This document shows positions 1-7,451 of a DNA stretch of 64,000 nt, one piece after another; the stretch's first letter is position 1, and each line of letters starts with the position of its first letter. Under the pieces are notes generated by a model. That model was not told the origin of the DNA and ran no database searches. It saw only the letters and a program-made list of their open reading frames with translations. Origin of the DNA: DASRTE01 sp035656095 (lineage in GTDB: Bacteria; Actinomycetota; Actinomycetes; Jiangellales; Jiangellaceae). The stretch lies in NCBI GenBank assembly GCA_035656095.1, contig DASRTE010000092.1, positions 1 to 64,000 on the forward strand, given 5' to 3'. A program made the position numbers and the translations under genes.

Positions 1-677
1 GGACCGGCGATCTTCGCGCCGTTGAGGTGCAGGATCGGGAGCACCGCGCCGTCCCGCGTGGGGTTGAGGAAGGAGATGCCCTTCCAGGATCCCTCCAGCG
101 GGCCGGTCTCCGCCTCGCCGTCGCCGACCACGGCGAGGGCGATCAGGTCCGGATTGTCCATCACGGCTCCGAACGCGTGGACCAGGACATAACCCAGCTC
201 GCCGCCCTCGTGGATCGAACCCGGCGTCGGCACCGACACGTGGCTCGGGATACCGCCGGGTGAGGAGAACTGACGGAACAGCCGGCGCATGCCCTCGACG
301 TCCTGGGTCACCTCCGGATAGACCTCCGTGTACGTGCCCTCGAGGTAGCTCGCCGCGACCAGCGCCGGACCGCCATGGCCGGGACCGGCCAGGTAGATCA
401 TTTCCTGACCGGTGTGCTGGATCAGCCGGGAAGCGTGCGCATAGACGAACGACAGCCCGGGGCTGGTGCCCCAATGCCCGAGCAGTCGGGGCTTGATCTG
501 CTCAGACGACAGGGGCTCACGCAGCAGCGGGTTCGCCAGCAGGTAGATCTGGCCGATGGTCAGGTAGTTGTTGGCCCGCCACCAGGCGTCCAGCACGGTG
601 ACCTCATCGGCACTCGGTCGCGCGAGTGTCTCGACCAGGTCGGCGGCCGGTGCGGCGGTCTCGTGATCGGTGGCCAT
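1..677 (-). CDS. xfp: Phosphoketolase, N-terminal part (runs off the left edge)
   Basis: Xylulose-5-phosphate/fructose-6-phosphate phosphoketolase cleaves a sugar phosphate with inorganic phosphate to acetyl phosphate plus an aldose phosphate, using thiamine diphosphate and Mg in the cytosol. Seen here: the first ~225 residues of an ~800-residue family. The family blocks appear in order: YLTIGQIYL (~39-46), GHWGTSPGL (~67-75), GPGHGGP (~98-104), QFSSPGGIPSH (~136-146), HEGGELGY (~156-163) and the ThDP/Mg motif GDGEAETGP (~185-193). The ATG at 677 is preceded by GAAGGGG at a good distance, so the start is secure. Upstream on the same strand lies a broken alcohol dehydrogenase; 270 bp between them show nothing I recognise. 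The C-terminal part and any downstream acetate kinase are outside the window. Confidence 0.95.
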   Translation of the reverse strand, partial: MATDHETAAPAADLVETLARPSADEVTVLDAWWRANNYLTIGQIYLLANPLLREPLSSEQIKPRLLGHWGTSPGLSFVYAHASRLIQHTGQEMIYLAGPGHGGPALVAASYLEGTYTEVYPEVTQDVEGMRRLFRQFSSPGGIPSHVSVPTPGSIHEGGELGYVLVHAFGAVMDNPDLIALAVVGDGEAETGPLEGSWKGISFLNPTRDGAVLPILHLNGAKIAG

Positions 678-947
678 CGGCGATGCCCCTTCAGTTCGGT
701 TCCGATTCAGTTCTCGGCGGGCGGCCCGCTCGGCTCCGCCGTTCTTGCGTCGCGCTCGATGTCGTCGGTGTCTGCCGTGAGCTGCTTGGCCTTCAGTTGG
801 TGGCCGTCGGCTGCTCGGATCCTTTCACTGGGTGCGAGGGTGAGCCTGGCGCAAAACAATCCTCTCGCTGATCGGAGGCGCGATGCGCATCGCCTGTCGT
901 TCTGCCTGCCCTTGTCACCTCTGGTTGGCCGGCCGCTGCCGTGCGGC

Positions 948-1615
948 TCAGCGCATGTCGAACACGAGCCGGGCGGGAACGCGGCCGGCCAGGACCTCCT
1001 CGAAGCAGTCGTTGACGTTTCGAGCTGGCGGCGCTCCGCGACGACCTTGGTCAGCCCGCGGGCGTGCAGCGCGAAGCAGTCCGCGAGGTCGTTGCGGGTG
1101 CCGACGACCATCACGGTCTCACTCGGCTGCGGGTGGGCCACCTTGAGCCCCTTGTACGTTGTGACCCCGGCGCAGGTCAGGGCGGCGGCATCAAACGCGT
1201 CCACGCCATCGGGAACCTTTACTACGTGACTAGCGTAGGCGACCGTGTACTCGGCGTAGCTACCGTCCATCGTGTAGCCCATGTACTGCGGCTGCTGGCA
1301 ATAGGTCTCCCAGCCCGCGACACAGTGGCGGCAGTGGCCACACGCATGTCCCAGCCAGGGCAGGGCGACCCGGTCTCCATCAGCGACCGGCAGTTCTCCC
1401 TCGCCGAGCTTGGTGACGATGCCGACACCTTCGTGGCCCGGGATGAGCGGGATCTTCGGCTTGACCGGCCACTCGCCGCGGGCGGCGTGAATGTCGGTGT
1501 GACATAGTCCGGACGCCTCGATTTTGACCAGGATCTGCCCCGGTCCTGGGCTGGGCACTGGTACGTCGTGGACCTCCAGGGGCGCGCCCAGTTCGGAGAC
1601 AACTGCGGCCTTCAT
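948..1615 (-). pseudogene. adhP: adhP-type zinc alcohol dehydrogenase, internally deleted and frameshifted
   Basis: The N-terminal ~165 residues are a normal AdhP-like medium-chain dehydrogenase: catalytic-zinc Cys in GLCHTD (~C38), GHEGVG (~60-65), and the structural-zinc cluster CGHCRHC. Then the sequence jumps, in frame, from the end of the catalytic domain (TTYKGLKV) straight to the C-terminal block VGTRNDL. The whole Rossmann NAD-binding domain (about 130 residues, judging from the family) is therefore missing. A second lesion follows: after RRQLE the frame is lost by one base. The other frame resumes as VNDCFEEVLAGRVPARLVF and stops at 948. Without the cofactor domain the product cannot be an active dehydrogenase. 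The open frame actually continues to 707 with unrelated sequence. Start ATG at 1615 as in intact homologues. Confidence 0.92.
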
Positions 1616-1667
1616 GCGGCGCTCCTTGGCCTGGGGCGGTGTGGTTGGGAGCGCCTTCCAGCATCAA

Positions 1668-1693
1668 CCCTCTGGCGTCCCTTGGCCAGAGGG
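1668..1693. repeat. Short perfect inverted repeat upstream of the broken adhP
   Basis: CCCTCTGG (1668-1675) and CCAGAGGG (1686-1693) form a perfect 8-bp inverted repeat with a 10-nt spacer, about 55 bp upstream of the adhP start. It could be a regulator site or part of an untranslated leader; no regulator is known here. Confidence 0.4.
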
Positions 1694-1880
1694 GGACGGG
1701 TCCGATCCGGAGCGGACGAACCGCCGCGGTGACAGTGGTCGCCGTTGGGTTCGGCTGATCGCCTCGCCCGCCTGGCTCGGGTCAGACACTGGTCCGGCAG
1801 GAGACCCGACCGCGACCTGATGGTTGCCGCACATGCCTACCGCGAGCGGACGGTCGTAGCAGCGCCGGGTAAAACGAATA

Positions 1881-1900
1881 GCCCGCCATGAACGGCGGGC
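1881..1900 (-). terminator. Hairpin with T-rich tail on the minus strand
   Basis: GCCCGCC (1881-1887) and GGCGGGC (1894-1900) pair perfectly around a 6-nt loop. Read on the minus strand the hairpin is followed by TATTCGTTTTA, a run unusually rich in T for this genome. That fits an intrinsic terminator for transcripts coming leftward from the tRNA-Ala side. The span 1694-1968 otherwise shows no gene. Confidence 0.5.
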
Positions 1901-1968
1901 CTGCTCAGGAGCCCTGGGCGGCGGCCCTACTCTCCCCCATTTCTCTGGACGGGTTGGAGTAGACCGCC

Positions 1969-2186
1969 ATGGTGGAGCTGCTGGGACGTAACTCTCCCAA
2001 GAACTCCCACCGGAATGATCTTGGAATCGCGGTGCTGTTGCTCGCTGGTAAGTACGACGTCGGGCTCCGCGGAACGCCGCCGAGTATGCCGGTCTCTTCG
2101 AGCCTGCCGAGTTGACGGTGCAGCCCGGCGCCGGGCACTTTCCCTGGCTGGACGTCACGCGGACGCTGGCGGCCTTTCTCGGCTGA
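1969..2186 (+). pseudogene. Fragment of an alpha/beta-hydrolase (C-terminal tail, frameshifted)
   Basis: Only the last ~70 codons of an alpha/beta-hydrolase-fold protein remain. The first frame reads IAVLLLAGKYDVGL, the typical strand with the acid residue. A one-base loss near 2069-2072 shifts the frame, and the reading resumes as NAAEYAGLFEPAEL, then QPGAGHFPWLD with the catalytic His, and ends RTLAAFLG-stop at 2186. The nucleophile elbow and the rest of the ~270-residue protein are absent. This is a dead remnant next to tRNA-Ala. The order of family blocks is clear; the exact subfamily is not. Confidence 0.8.
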
Positions 2187-2272
2187 TCGTGTCGAGCAGC
2201 AGTCTCGCGGCCACCGTTGCCCCGTCGGTGCGGATCGATCACTTCGAGGCCGGGGTCCGAGTATGAATCCTT

Positions 2273-2348
2273 TGGTGGAGCTGAGGGGACTCGAACCCCT
2301 GACCCCCTCCATGCCATGGAGGTGCGCTACCAGCTGCGCCACAGCCCC
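2273..2348 (-). tRNA. tRNA-Ala (anticodon GGC)
   Basis: A full cloverleaf is readable on the minus strand. The acceptor GGGGCTG pairs with CAGCTCC and includes the G3-U70 wobble that identifies alanine tRNAs. The anticodon stem CCTCC/GGAGG closes a 7-nt loop ATGGCAT, giving anticodon GGC. The T arm has GGTTCGAGTCC. Discriminator A and CCA are encoded (2273-2276). It lies downstream of the histidine phosphatase gene on the same strand. Confidence 0.97.
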
Positions 2349-2397
2349 GTGCCTGACGGCCTAGCCAGGGTAACGGACCGGACAGGCCAGGACATAA

Positions 2398-3033
2398 TCA
2401 GCCCTCTTCGATGGCCACCGGCGTCGGCAAGGTGCCTGCGTTGTGCTCGACCAGGACCCACCCCTGGTCGGTGTCGCGCAGCATCGACCACGACGTGTTG
2501 GACAGTCCACCGATGTTCGTGAACCGCTCCAGCGGCATCCCGATCAGCGCGGCGATGCCCAGCCGGGCCGCACCACCGTGCGTGGTCAGGACCGCCAACC
2601 CGTCGTCGGACAACCGTGCGGCGACGTCCCGGACGGCCGCAGCCATCCGCTCGGCGACCTCCTGCCGGGTCTCACCGCCGCCGACGCGCAGCAGCGGGTC
2701 GCCGGCGCGCCAGGACTTGTACTCCTCGGGGTAGCGGGAGGAGATCTCGGCACCGGTGAGGCCCTGCCAGTCACCCGCGAACGTCTCGCGCAGTCGCACG
2801 TCGAGGTCGATCTCGAGGCCGGTCAGCGCCGCCAGAGCCGCCATCGTGTCGCGCGCGCGGTGCAGGTCCGAGGAGACCAGCCGCTCCGGCTGCAGGGACG
2901 CCAGACGCCGTGCCGCGCCGTCGGCCTGTTCGCGGCCCACCTCGTCGAGGGAGATGTCGGTCTGACCTTGGAACCGGCCGGTCGCATTCCACTCGGTACG
3001 TCCGTGGCGCCACAGGACGATGCGGCGAGTCAC
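2398..3033 (-). CDS. Histidine phosphatase family protein (phosphoglycerate-mutase-like)
   Basis: A cytosolic protein of the histidine phosphatase superfamily, 211 residues. The phosphohistidine motif RHGRTEWN sits at residues ~9-16. The second Arg region (SSDLHRARDT), the catalytic Glu region RLRETFAGDWQG and the second His in LTTHGGAARLG follow in family order. Its substrate is not evident; actinobacterial members at this position are annotated as phosphoglycerate mutase or broad phosphatases (GpgP/PhoE-like). The GTG start at 3033 overlaps the rsfS stop in a GTGA, so translation is coupled to rsfS. The conserved order nadD-rsfS-phosphatase-tRNA is seen here. Nothing is odd in the sequence. 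Confidence 0.9.
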   Translation of the reverse strand: MTRRIVLWRHGRTEWNATGRFQGQTDISLDEVGREQADGAARRLASLQPERLVSSDLHRARDTMAALAALTGLEIDLDVRLRETFAGDWQGLTGAEISSRYPEEYKSWRAGDPLLRVGGGETRQEVAERMAAAVRDVAARLSDDGLAVLTTHGGAARLGIAALIGMPLERFTNIGGLSNTSWSMLRDTDQGWVLVEHNAGTLPTPVAIEEG

Positions 3034-3443
3034 CGCCCGGCCCCGGCAGAACCGTCACCGCGTGGCCCCCCACGACCGACCAGCGCCGCCTCGGGCAACG
3101 GGATCGCCGGGCAGTCCTTCCACAACCGTTCCAACGAGTAGAACTGGCGGTCGTCAGCGTGCTGGACGTGCACGACGACGTCCAGGTAGTCGAGCAGGAC
3201 CCAGCGCCCCTCGCGTTCGCCCTCGCGACGGACGGGCCTGGCGTCGAGGTCGCGCAGGCGCTCCTCGATGCCGTCGACGATCGCCCGGACCTGGCGGTCG
3301 TTGGGCGCGGAGCAGACGACAAAGATGTCGGTGATGGCCAGTTGCTCCGAGACGTCGAAAGCAACGATGTCGTCGGCGAGCTTCTCGGCAGCTGCCTCGG
3401 CAGCGGCGACGGCGAGCGCCACGGCTCGGTCGGAGGCGGGCAA
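3030..3443 (-). CDS. rsfS: Ribosomal silencing factor RsfS
   Basis: RsfS (Iojap/DUF143) binds ribosomal protein L14 and blocks joining of the ribosomal subunits under starvation. The 137-residue product has the hallmark region ITDIFVVCSAPNDRQVRAI (~37-55) and the W-V-LLDY-DVVVHV block (~81-92), then FYSLERLW (~102-109). The ~20-residue C-terminal tail is Gly/Arg-rich and probably not part of the fold. The start chosen is the TTG at 3443, preceded by AAAGG; a GTG seven codons inside is the alternative. Its stop overlaps the phosphatase start and it follows nadD by ~40 bp. Confidence 0.93.
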   Translation of the reverse strand: MPASDRAVALAVAAAEAAAEKLADDIVAFDVSEQLAITDIFVVCSAPNDRQVRAIVDGIEERLRDLDARPVRREGEREGRWVLLDYLDVVVHVQHADDRQFYSLERLWKDCPAIPLPEAALVGRGGPRGDGSAGAGR

Positions 3444-3485
3444 ACGGACAGCCTTTCGTGAACGGACGATGCGGGATCCAGCGTC

Positions 3486-4088
3486 TCACGCCGCAGTGAC
3501 AGCGTAGAGGTGACGTTTGCTGATGTACTGGACAATTCCGTCGGGAACCAGGTACCAGATCGGCTCACTCTGGCGGACCCGGGCCCGGCACTCCGTCGAT
3601 GAGATCGCCAGCGCCGGCACTTCGACCAACGTGACCTTGCCCTCCGGCAGTCCGGTCGCGGACAGCGTGTGGCCGGGTCGGGTGCACCCGACGAAGTGGG
3701 CCAGGTCGAACAACTCGTCGAGGTCGCGCCAGGACAGGATCTGCTCGAGGGCGTCGGCACCGGTGATGAAGTAGAGGTCCCACTCCGGCCCTCTTTCGGA
3801 CCGGATGTCGTTCAGGGTGTCGACGGTGTAGGTCGGCCCGGACCGGTCGAGGTCCACGCGGCTGACCGAGAAGCGGGGGTTCGACGCCGTCGCGATGACC
3901 GTCATCAGGTAGCGGTCCTCGGCCGCCGCGACCTCGCGATCGGCCTTCTGCCAGGGCTGACCGGTCGGCACGAACACGACTTCGTCGAGGTCGAACCAGG
4001 ACTGGACCTCGCTGGCGGCGACCAGGTGGCCGTGATGGATCGGGTCGAACGTCCCGCCCATCACACCGAGGCGCTTGCGCTCGCTCAC
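3486..4088 (-). CDS. nadD: Nicotinate-nucleotide adenylyltransferase
   Basis: NadD adenylylates nicotinate mononucleotide with ATP to deamido-NAD, a step shared by de novo and salvage NAD synthesis. The ~200-residue protein starts with the nucleotidyltransferase signature MGGTFDPIHHGHLVAA (GxFDPxHxGH). It carries the family block FVPTGQPWQK and ends with the ISSTECRARV segment (SxT/S-x-R-R motif) and the Ile/Tyr-rich C terminus. I chose the GTG at 4088 (VSERKRLGVMGG); a TTG nine bases upstream is also possible. No strong Shine-Dalgarno is visible before either. It heads the nadD-rsfS-phosphatase group. Confidence 0.93.
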   Translation of the reverse strand: MSERKRLGVMGGTFDPIHHGHLVAASEVQSWFDLDEVVFVPTGQPWQKADREVAAAEDRYLMTVIATASNPRFSVSRVDLDRSGPTYTVDTLNDIRSERGPEWDLYFITGADALEQILSWRDLDELFDLAHFVGCTRPGHTLSATGLPEGKVTLVEVPALAISSTECRARVRQSEPIWYLVPDGIVQYISKRHLYAVTAA

Positions 4089-4116
4089 GAACGACAACGT
4101 AGGGCCGCGACCGGGT

Positions 4117-4272
4117 TCAGGCGTGCGGGCGCCCGCGGCCGAACATCCACGTCGCGACCAGCATGCCCAACAGCAAGCCGAGGATGCCGAGGCCCCAGAC
4201 GGCCGACGGGACGCCCTCGTCCGTGCCGACCTGCTCGGACGCGCTGAGCATCACCATCGCGGCAGTCGTCAT
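4117..4272 (-). CDS. Small single-span membrane protein between proA and nadD
   Basis: A 51-residue product: a short N terminus (MTTAAMVMLSASEQV), then one hydrophobic helix (~24-43, rich in Gly/Leu) and a basic tail FGRGRPHA. Small membrane proteins of this shape sit between proA and nadD in many actinobacteria. I recognise the position and shape but not a function. The open frame could begin 48 bp further up (4320), but that would overlap proA, so the ATG at 4272 is preferred. There is no strong Shine-Dalgarno. Confidence 0.65.
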   Translation of the reverse strand: MTTAAMVMLSASEQVGTDEGVPSAVWGLGILGLLLGMLVATWMFGRGRPHA

Positions 4273-4297
4273 GGCCCGCAGCCTAGCGGCTGGGTGG

Positions 4298-5563
4298 TCA
4301 CCCGCGGACGTGTCCGTCACCGGTGACGACGAAGGTCGTGGTGGTGAGCTCGGGCAGGCCCATCGGCCCGCGGGCGTGCAACTTCTGCGTCGAGATGCCG
4401 ATCTCGGCGCCGAAGCCGAGCTCCTCGCCGTCGACGAATCGGGTGGAGGCGTTCACCATGACCGCGGCCGAGTCGACAGTCGCCACGAAGCGGCGGGCGT
4501 TCGGCAGCGACCGCGTGACGATGGCCTCGGTGTGACCGCTCCCCCAGCGCCGGATGTGCGCGACGGCGGCGTCGAGGGAGTCGACGACGGCCGCGGCAAT
4601 GTCGAGTGAGAGGTACTCCGCCGCCCAGTCGTCATCCGTCGCCTCGACGACGGCGTCGTCGGCCGCCCGGACCCGCTCGTCGCCGTGCACGGTCACGCCG
4701 GCGTCGTGCAGTGCGGTCAGCACTCTCGGCAGGAACTCGGCGGCGACATCGGAGTGGACGAGCAGTGTCTCGGCGGCGTTGCACACACTGGGCCGCTGTG
4801 TCTTCGCGTTGAGGATGATCGCGAGTGCCTGGTCGAGGTCGGCATCGGCGTCGACGTAGACCGCGCAGTTGCCCACCCCCGTCTCGATGACCGGCACGGT
4901 GGAATCCTCGACCACGCTGCGGATCAACCCGGCGCCCCCTCGGGGGATGAGGACGTCGACCAGGCCCCGCGCTCGCATGAGGTGCTTCGCCGACTCGTGG
5001 CCGTCACCCGCGACGAGTTGGACGGCATCGGCCGGCAGTCCGGCGTGCTGCAGCGCGTCCCGGAGCGCGGCGACGATGGTCGCGTTGGACTCCGCAGCGC
5101 TGGACGAACCCCGCAGCAGTACGGCGTTGCCGCTCTTCAGGCAGAGTCCGGCGGCGTCGGCCGTGACGTTGGGACGCGCTTCGTAGATGATCCCGACGAC
5201 GCCGAGCGGGACCCGCCGCTGGCTGACCTCGAGACCGTTGGGCAACGTGTAGCCGCGGACCACCTCGCCGACCGGATCCGGCAGTCCCGCAACCTGGCGG
5301 AGGCCGGCCGCCATACCGGCTATCCGTTTCTCGGTCAGTCGCAGGCGGTCCACAATCGCCTCGGGTGTACCCGCCTGTTCTGCTCGGTCGACATCGCGAG
5401 CGTTGGCCTCGAGGAGCCGCTTGGCGTTCGCGTCGACTGCAGTGGCCATCGCCTGGAGGGCGGCGTCCTTGTCGGCGCGCGGCCGGACGGCCAGGTCGGC
5501 CGCGGCGATCCGGGCCCGACGAGCAGCGTCGAGCACAGGTTCGGCCGCGTTGGTCGCATCCAT
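4298..5563 (-). CDS. proA: Gamma-glutamyl phosphate reductase
   Basis: ProA reduces gamma-glutamyl phosphate with NADPH to glutamate semialdehyde, the second step of proline synthesis. The 421-residue protein has the aldehyde-dehydrogenase fold with the family blocks RRVPLGVVGIIYEARPNVT, CLKSGNAVLLRG, and IPRGGAGLI. The catalytic-Cys region appears as AKTQRPSVCNAAETLLV, and FGAEIGISTQKLHARGPMGL lies near the C terminus. The start is the ATG at 5563 (MDATNAAEP), which matches the usual family start; a longer frame to 5632 would add 23 unlikely residues. proB lies upstream, separated by a decayed phosphotransferase gene, so the pair may once have been a tighter operon. Confidence 0.96.
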   Translation of the reverse strand: MDATNAAEPVLDAARRARIAAADLAVRPRADKDAALQAMATAVDANAKRLLEANARDVDRAEQAGTPEAIVDRLRLTEKRIAGMAAGLRQVAGLPDPVGEVVRGYTLPNGLEVSQRRVPLGVVGIIYEARPNVTADAAGLCLKSGNAVLLRGSSSAAESNATIVAALRDALQHAGLPADAVQLVAGDGHESAKHLMRARGLVDVLIPRGGAGLIRSVVEDSTVPVIETGVGNCAVYVDADADLDQALAIILNAKTQRPSVCNAAETLLVHSDVAAEFLPRVLTALHDAGVTVHGDERVRAADDAVVEATDDDWAAEYLSLDIAAAVVDSLDAAVAHIRRWGSGHTEAIVTRSLPNARRFVATVDSAAVMVNASTRFVDGEELGFGAEIGISTQKLHARGPMGLPELTTTTFVVTGDGHVRG

Positions 5564-5686
5564 GCACGCCAGCGTACGGCGGGTGCTCCCACCTACGTGG
5601 GTTCGTGCACATGGCACAGGTGGCGGTTCCACAAATGGGGAGATTTCGGGCGGATGTGCGACCGTTCAGTGCGCCACGGACGACGC

Positions 5687-6287
5687 TCAACCCGCCTCGA
5701 CCAGTTCGCGCACGACGACCCAGCCGGTGACCACGTCGGCGCGCCAGCGTAGATGGGTGCCGAGGTCGGCCGACGAGATGGCTTCGTCCCGGCGGTTCCA
5801 GAGCAGCGGAGCCACCTCGAATGCGGCGTCGCCCACCAGCGGCTTGGACTCGATCGCCAGCCACGGCTCACGGTCACCGGCAGCATGTTCTCGTCGTGCA
5901 GGTCGGTGTGCAGGAGGACCGGACCGGCGGTGTCCACGAGAACGCCGAGTGGGGCGGCCGCATGGTCCAGTACGCGTGCGGGAACGCGGGACGGCGGATG
6001 CCGTCGGGCGGCCGCAAGTTCCGCGCTCCATCCACGGGCCTGCTTGCCCGGTGCTCGTCACGTGCCTCGGGGGCGGCCAGGTCAGCATCAGCGCGGCCGA
6101 CGCACCGTCGGTCCTGCACGGGGAGTACCAGGGCGCAGACGCCATGCATGGGACGACGGTCGATGCGAATGCGCCACCGATCGAGGAACCCTCGCCGCCA
6201 GGTCGGGAAGCCGGTCCACCCGCTGACCGGATGACGGGTCCTCCCGCGCCAGGCCGGCCCGAGCTCGGCCGGTACCTCGACCACCAC
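5687..6287 (-). pseudogene. Aminoglycoside-phosphotransferase-like kinase, shredded by frameshifts
   Basis: Pieces of one APH/streptomycin-6-kinase-type protein appear in the correct order but in alternating frames. They are: RWRIRIDRRPMHGVCALVLP (N-lobe), then ASAALMLTWP, EARDEHRA, then VLLHTDLHDENML (catalytic loop HxDxHxxN), and finally EPWLAIESKPLVGDAAFE followed by VAPLLWNR. Joining them needs at least five one-base shifts, so no intact product is possible. The old start is a GTG directly after the proB stop (TGA GTG), which suggests the gene was once the second cistron of a proB operon. The decay looks old because the lesions are spread through the whole length. Confidence 0.88.
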
Positions 6288-7451
6288 TCAGGGCCGCCCC
6301 AGCACGACCAGGTCGTCACGATGGACGACCTCCCGTTCGTAGCCGGGGCCCATCTCGCGAGCGAGCTCGTGGGTGGACCGCCCGAGCAGGTCCGGAAGTT
6401 CGGCCGAGTCGTAGTTGACCAGTCCCCGGGCGACCGCACGACCGGACTCGTCGAGCAGGTCGACCGGATCGCCGGCCGCGAAGGTGCCGTCGACCGAGAC
6501 GATGCCCGCGGGCAGCAGCGAGAGCCGCCGTTCGACCACCGCTTGGACGGCGCCGGCGTCGAGGTGCAGGTGCCCCCGCCCGCCGGTCGCGTGCTCGAGC
6601 CACAGCAGCCGGGTCGACCGCCGCTTGGAGCGGGGGCGGAACCACGTCCCGACGGGCGCGCCGGAGATCGCACCCTCGGCGTCGGTGGCCGACGCGAGGA
6701 CGACGTCGATGCCCGAACCGGTGGCGATCCGGGCGGCCTCGACCTTGGTCTGCATGCCGCCGCTGCCCAGACCGGAGCGGCCGGTACGGCCGATCCGCAG
6801 GCCGTCGAGATCGGCCGGGTCCGTGACCTCCGCGATCTTGGTGGCGCCGGCGCGGCGCGGGTTGCCGTCGTAGAGTCCGTCGACGTCGGAGAGCAGGACC
6901 AGCGCGTCGGCGTGGACGAGTTGCGCCACGAGGGCGGCGAGCCGGTCGTTGTCGCCGAAGCGGATCTCGTGGGTGGCCACGGTGTCGTTCTCGTTGACGA
7001 CGGGCAGCACGCCGAGGGCCAGCAGCTTGTGCAGGGTGCGGTAGGCATTGCGGTAGTGCGCGCGTCGGGTCATGTCGTCGACGGTCAGGAGCACCTGCCC
7101 CACCCGCAGTCCGTGGACGGCGAACGCATCGGCGTAACGAGCCACGAGCAACCCCTGCCCGACACTCGCGGCGGCCTGCTGGGTCGCAAGGTCGCGTGGC
7201 CGGTGGGCCAGGCCGAGCGGGGCGAGTCCGGCCGCGATCGCTCCCGAGGAGACCAGCACGACCTCACGGCCGGCCGCACGCACGGCCGCGAGCACGTCGG
7301 CCAGTGCCGTGAGCCTTTTACCGTCCAGCCCGCCGGCTGTCGTGGTCAGCGAGGACGAGCCGACCTTCACTACGATCCGCTGCGCCTTCGCCAGCGCGTC
7401 CCGGACCACGCCGCCCACCTCATCTCGCCGACCGTCCGGCGGTGCGTTCAT
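6288..7451 (-). CDS. proB: Glutamate 5-kinase with PUA domain
   Basis: ProB phosphorylates the gamma-carboxyl of glutamate with ATP, the first and usually proline-inhibited step of proline synthesis. The 387-residue protein has the kinase domain (~1-265) with VVKVGSSSL (phosphate binding), VSSGAIAAG, VNENDTVA, FGDNDRLAALVA and LLSDVDGLY. A GSGGMQTKVEAA segment follows. A C-terminal PUA domain (~290-380) is present, as in the long form of the family. The ATG at 7451 overlaps the obgE stop as ATGA, so the two genes are translationally coupled. The frame can be read further upstream but only through obgE. Confidence 0.96.
   Translation of the reverse strand: MNAPPDGRRDEVGGVVRDALAKAQRIVVKVGSSSLTTTAGGLDGKRLTALADVLAAVRAAGREVVLVSSGAIAAGLAPLGLAHRPRDLATQQAAASVGQGLLVARYADAFAVHGLRVGQVLLTVDDMTRRAHYRNAYRTLHKLLALGVLPVVNENDTVATHEIRFGDNDRLAALVAQLVHADALVLLSDVDGLYDGNPRRAGATKIAEVTDPADLDGLRIGRTGRSGLGSGGMQTKVEAARIATGSGIDVVLASATDAEGAISGAPVGTWFRPRSKRRSTRLLWLEHATGGRGHLHLDAGAVQAVVERRLSLLPAGIVSVDGTFAAGDPVDLLDESGRAVARGLVNYDSAELPDLLGRSTHELAREMGPGYEREVVHRDDLVVLGRP

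Noticed and set aside
948..1615. Programmed frameshift in adhP
   Set aside because: The deletion of the whole NAD domain already destroys the protein, so a recoding signal is not needed.
1664..2317. A 217-codon minus-strand frame through the decayed zone and the tRNA
   Set aside because: It runs through tRNA-Ala and the hydrolase remnant and has no homology signal.
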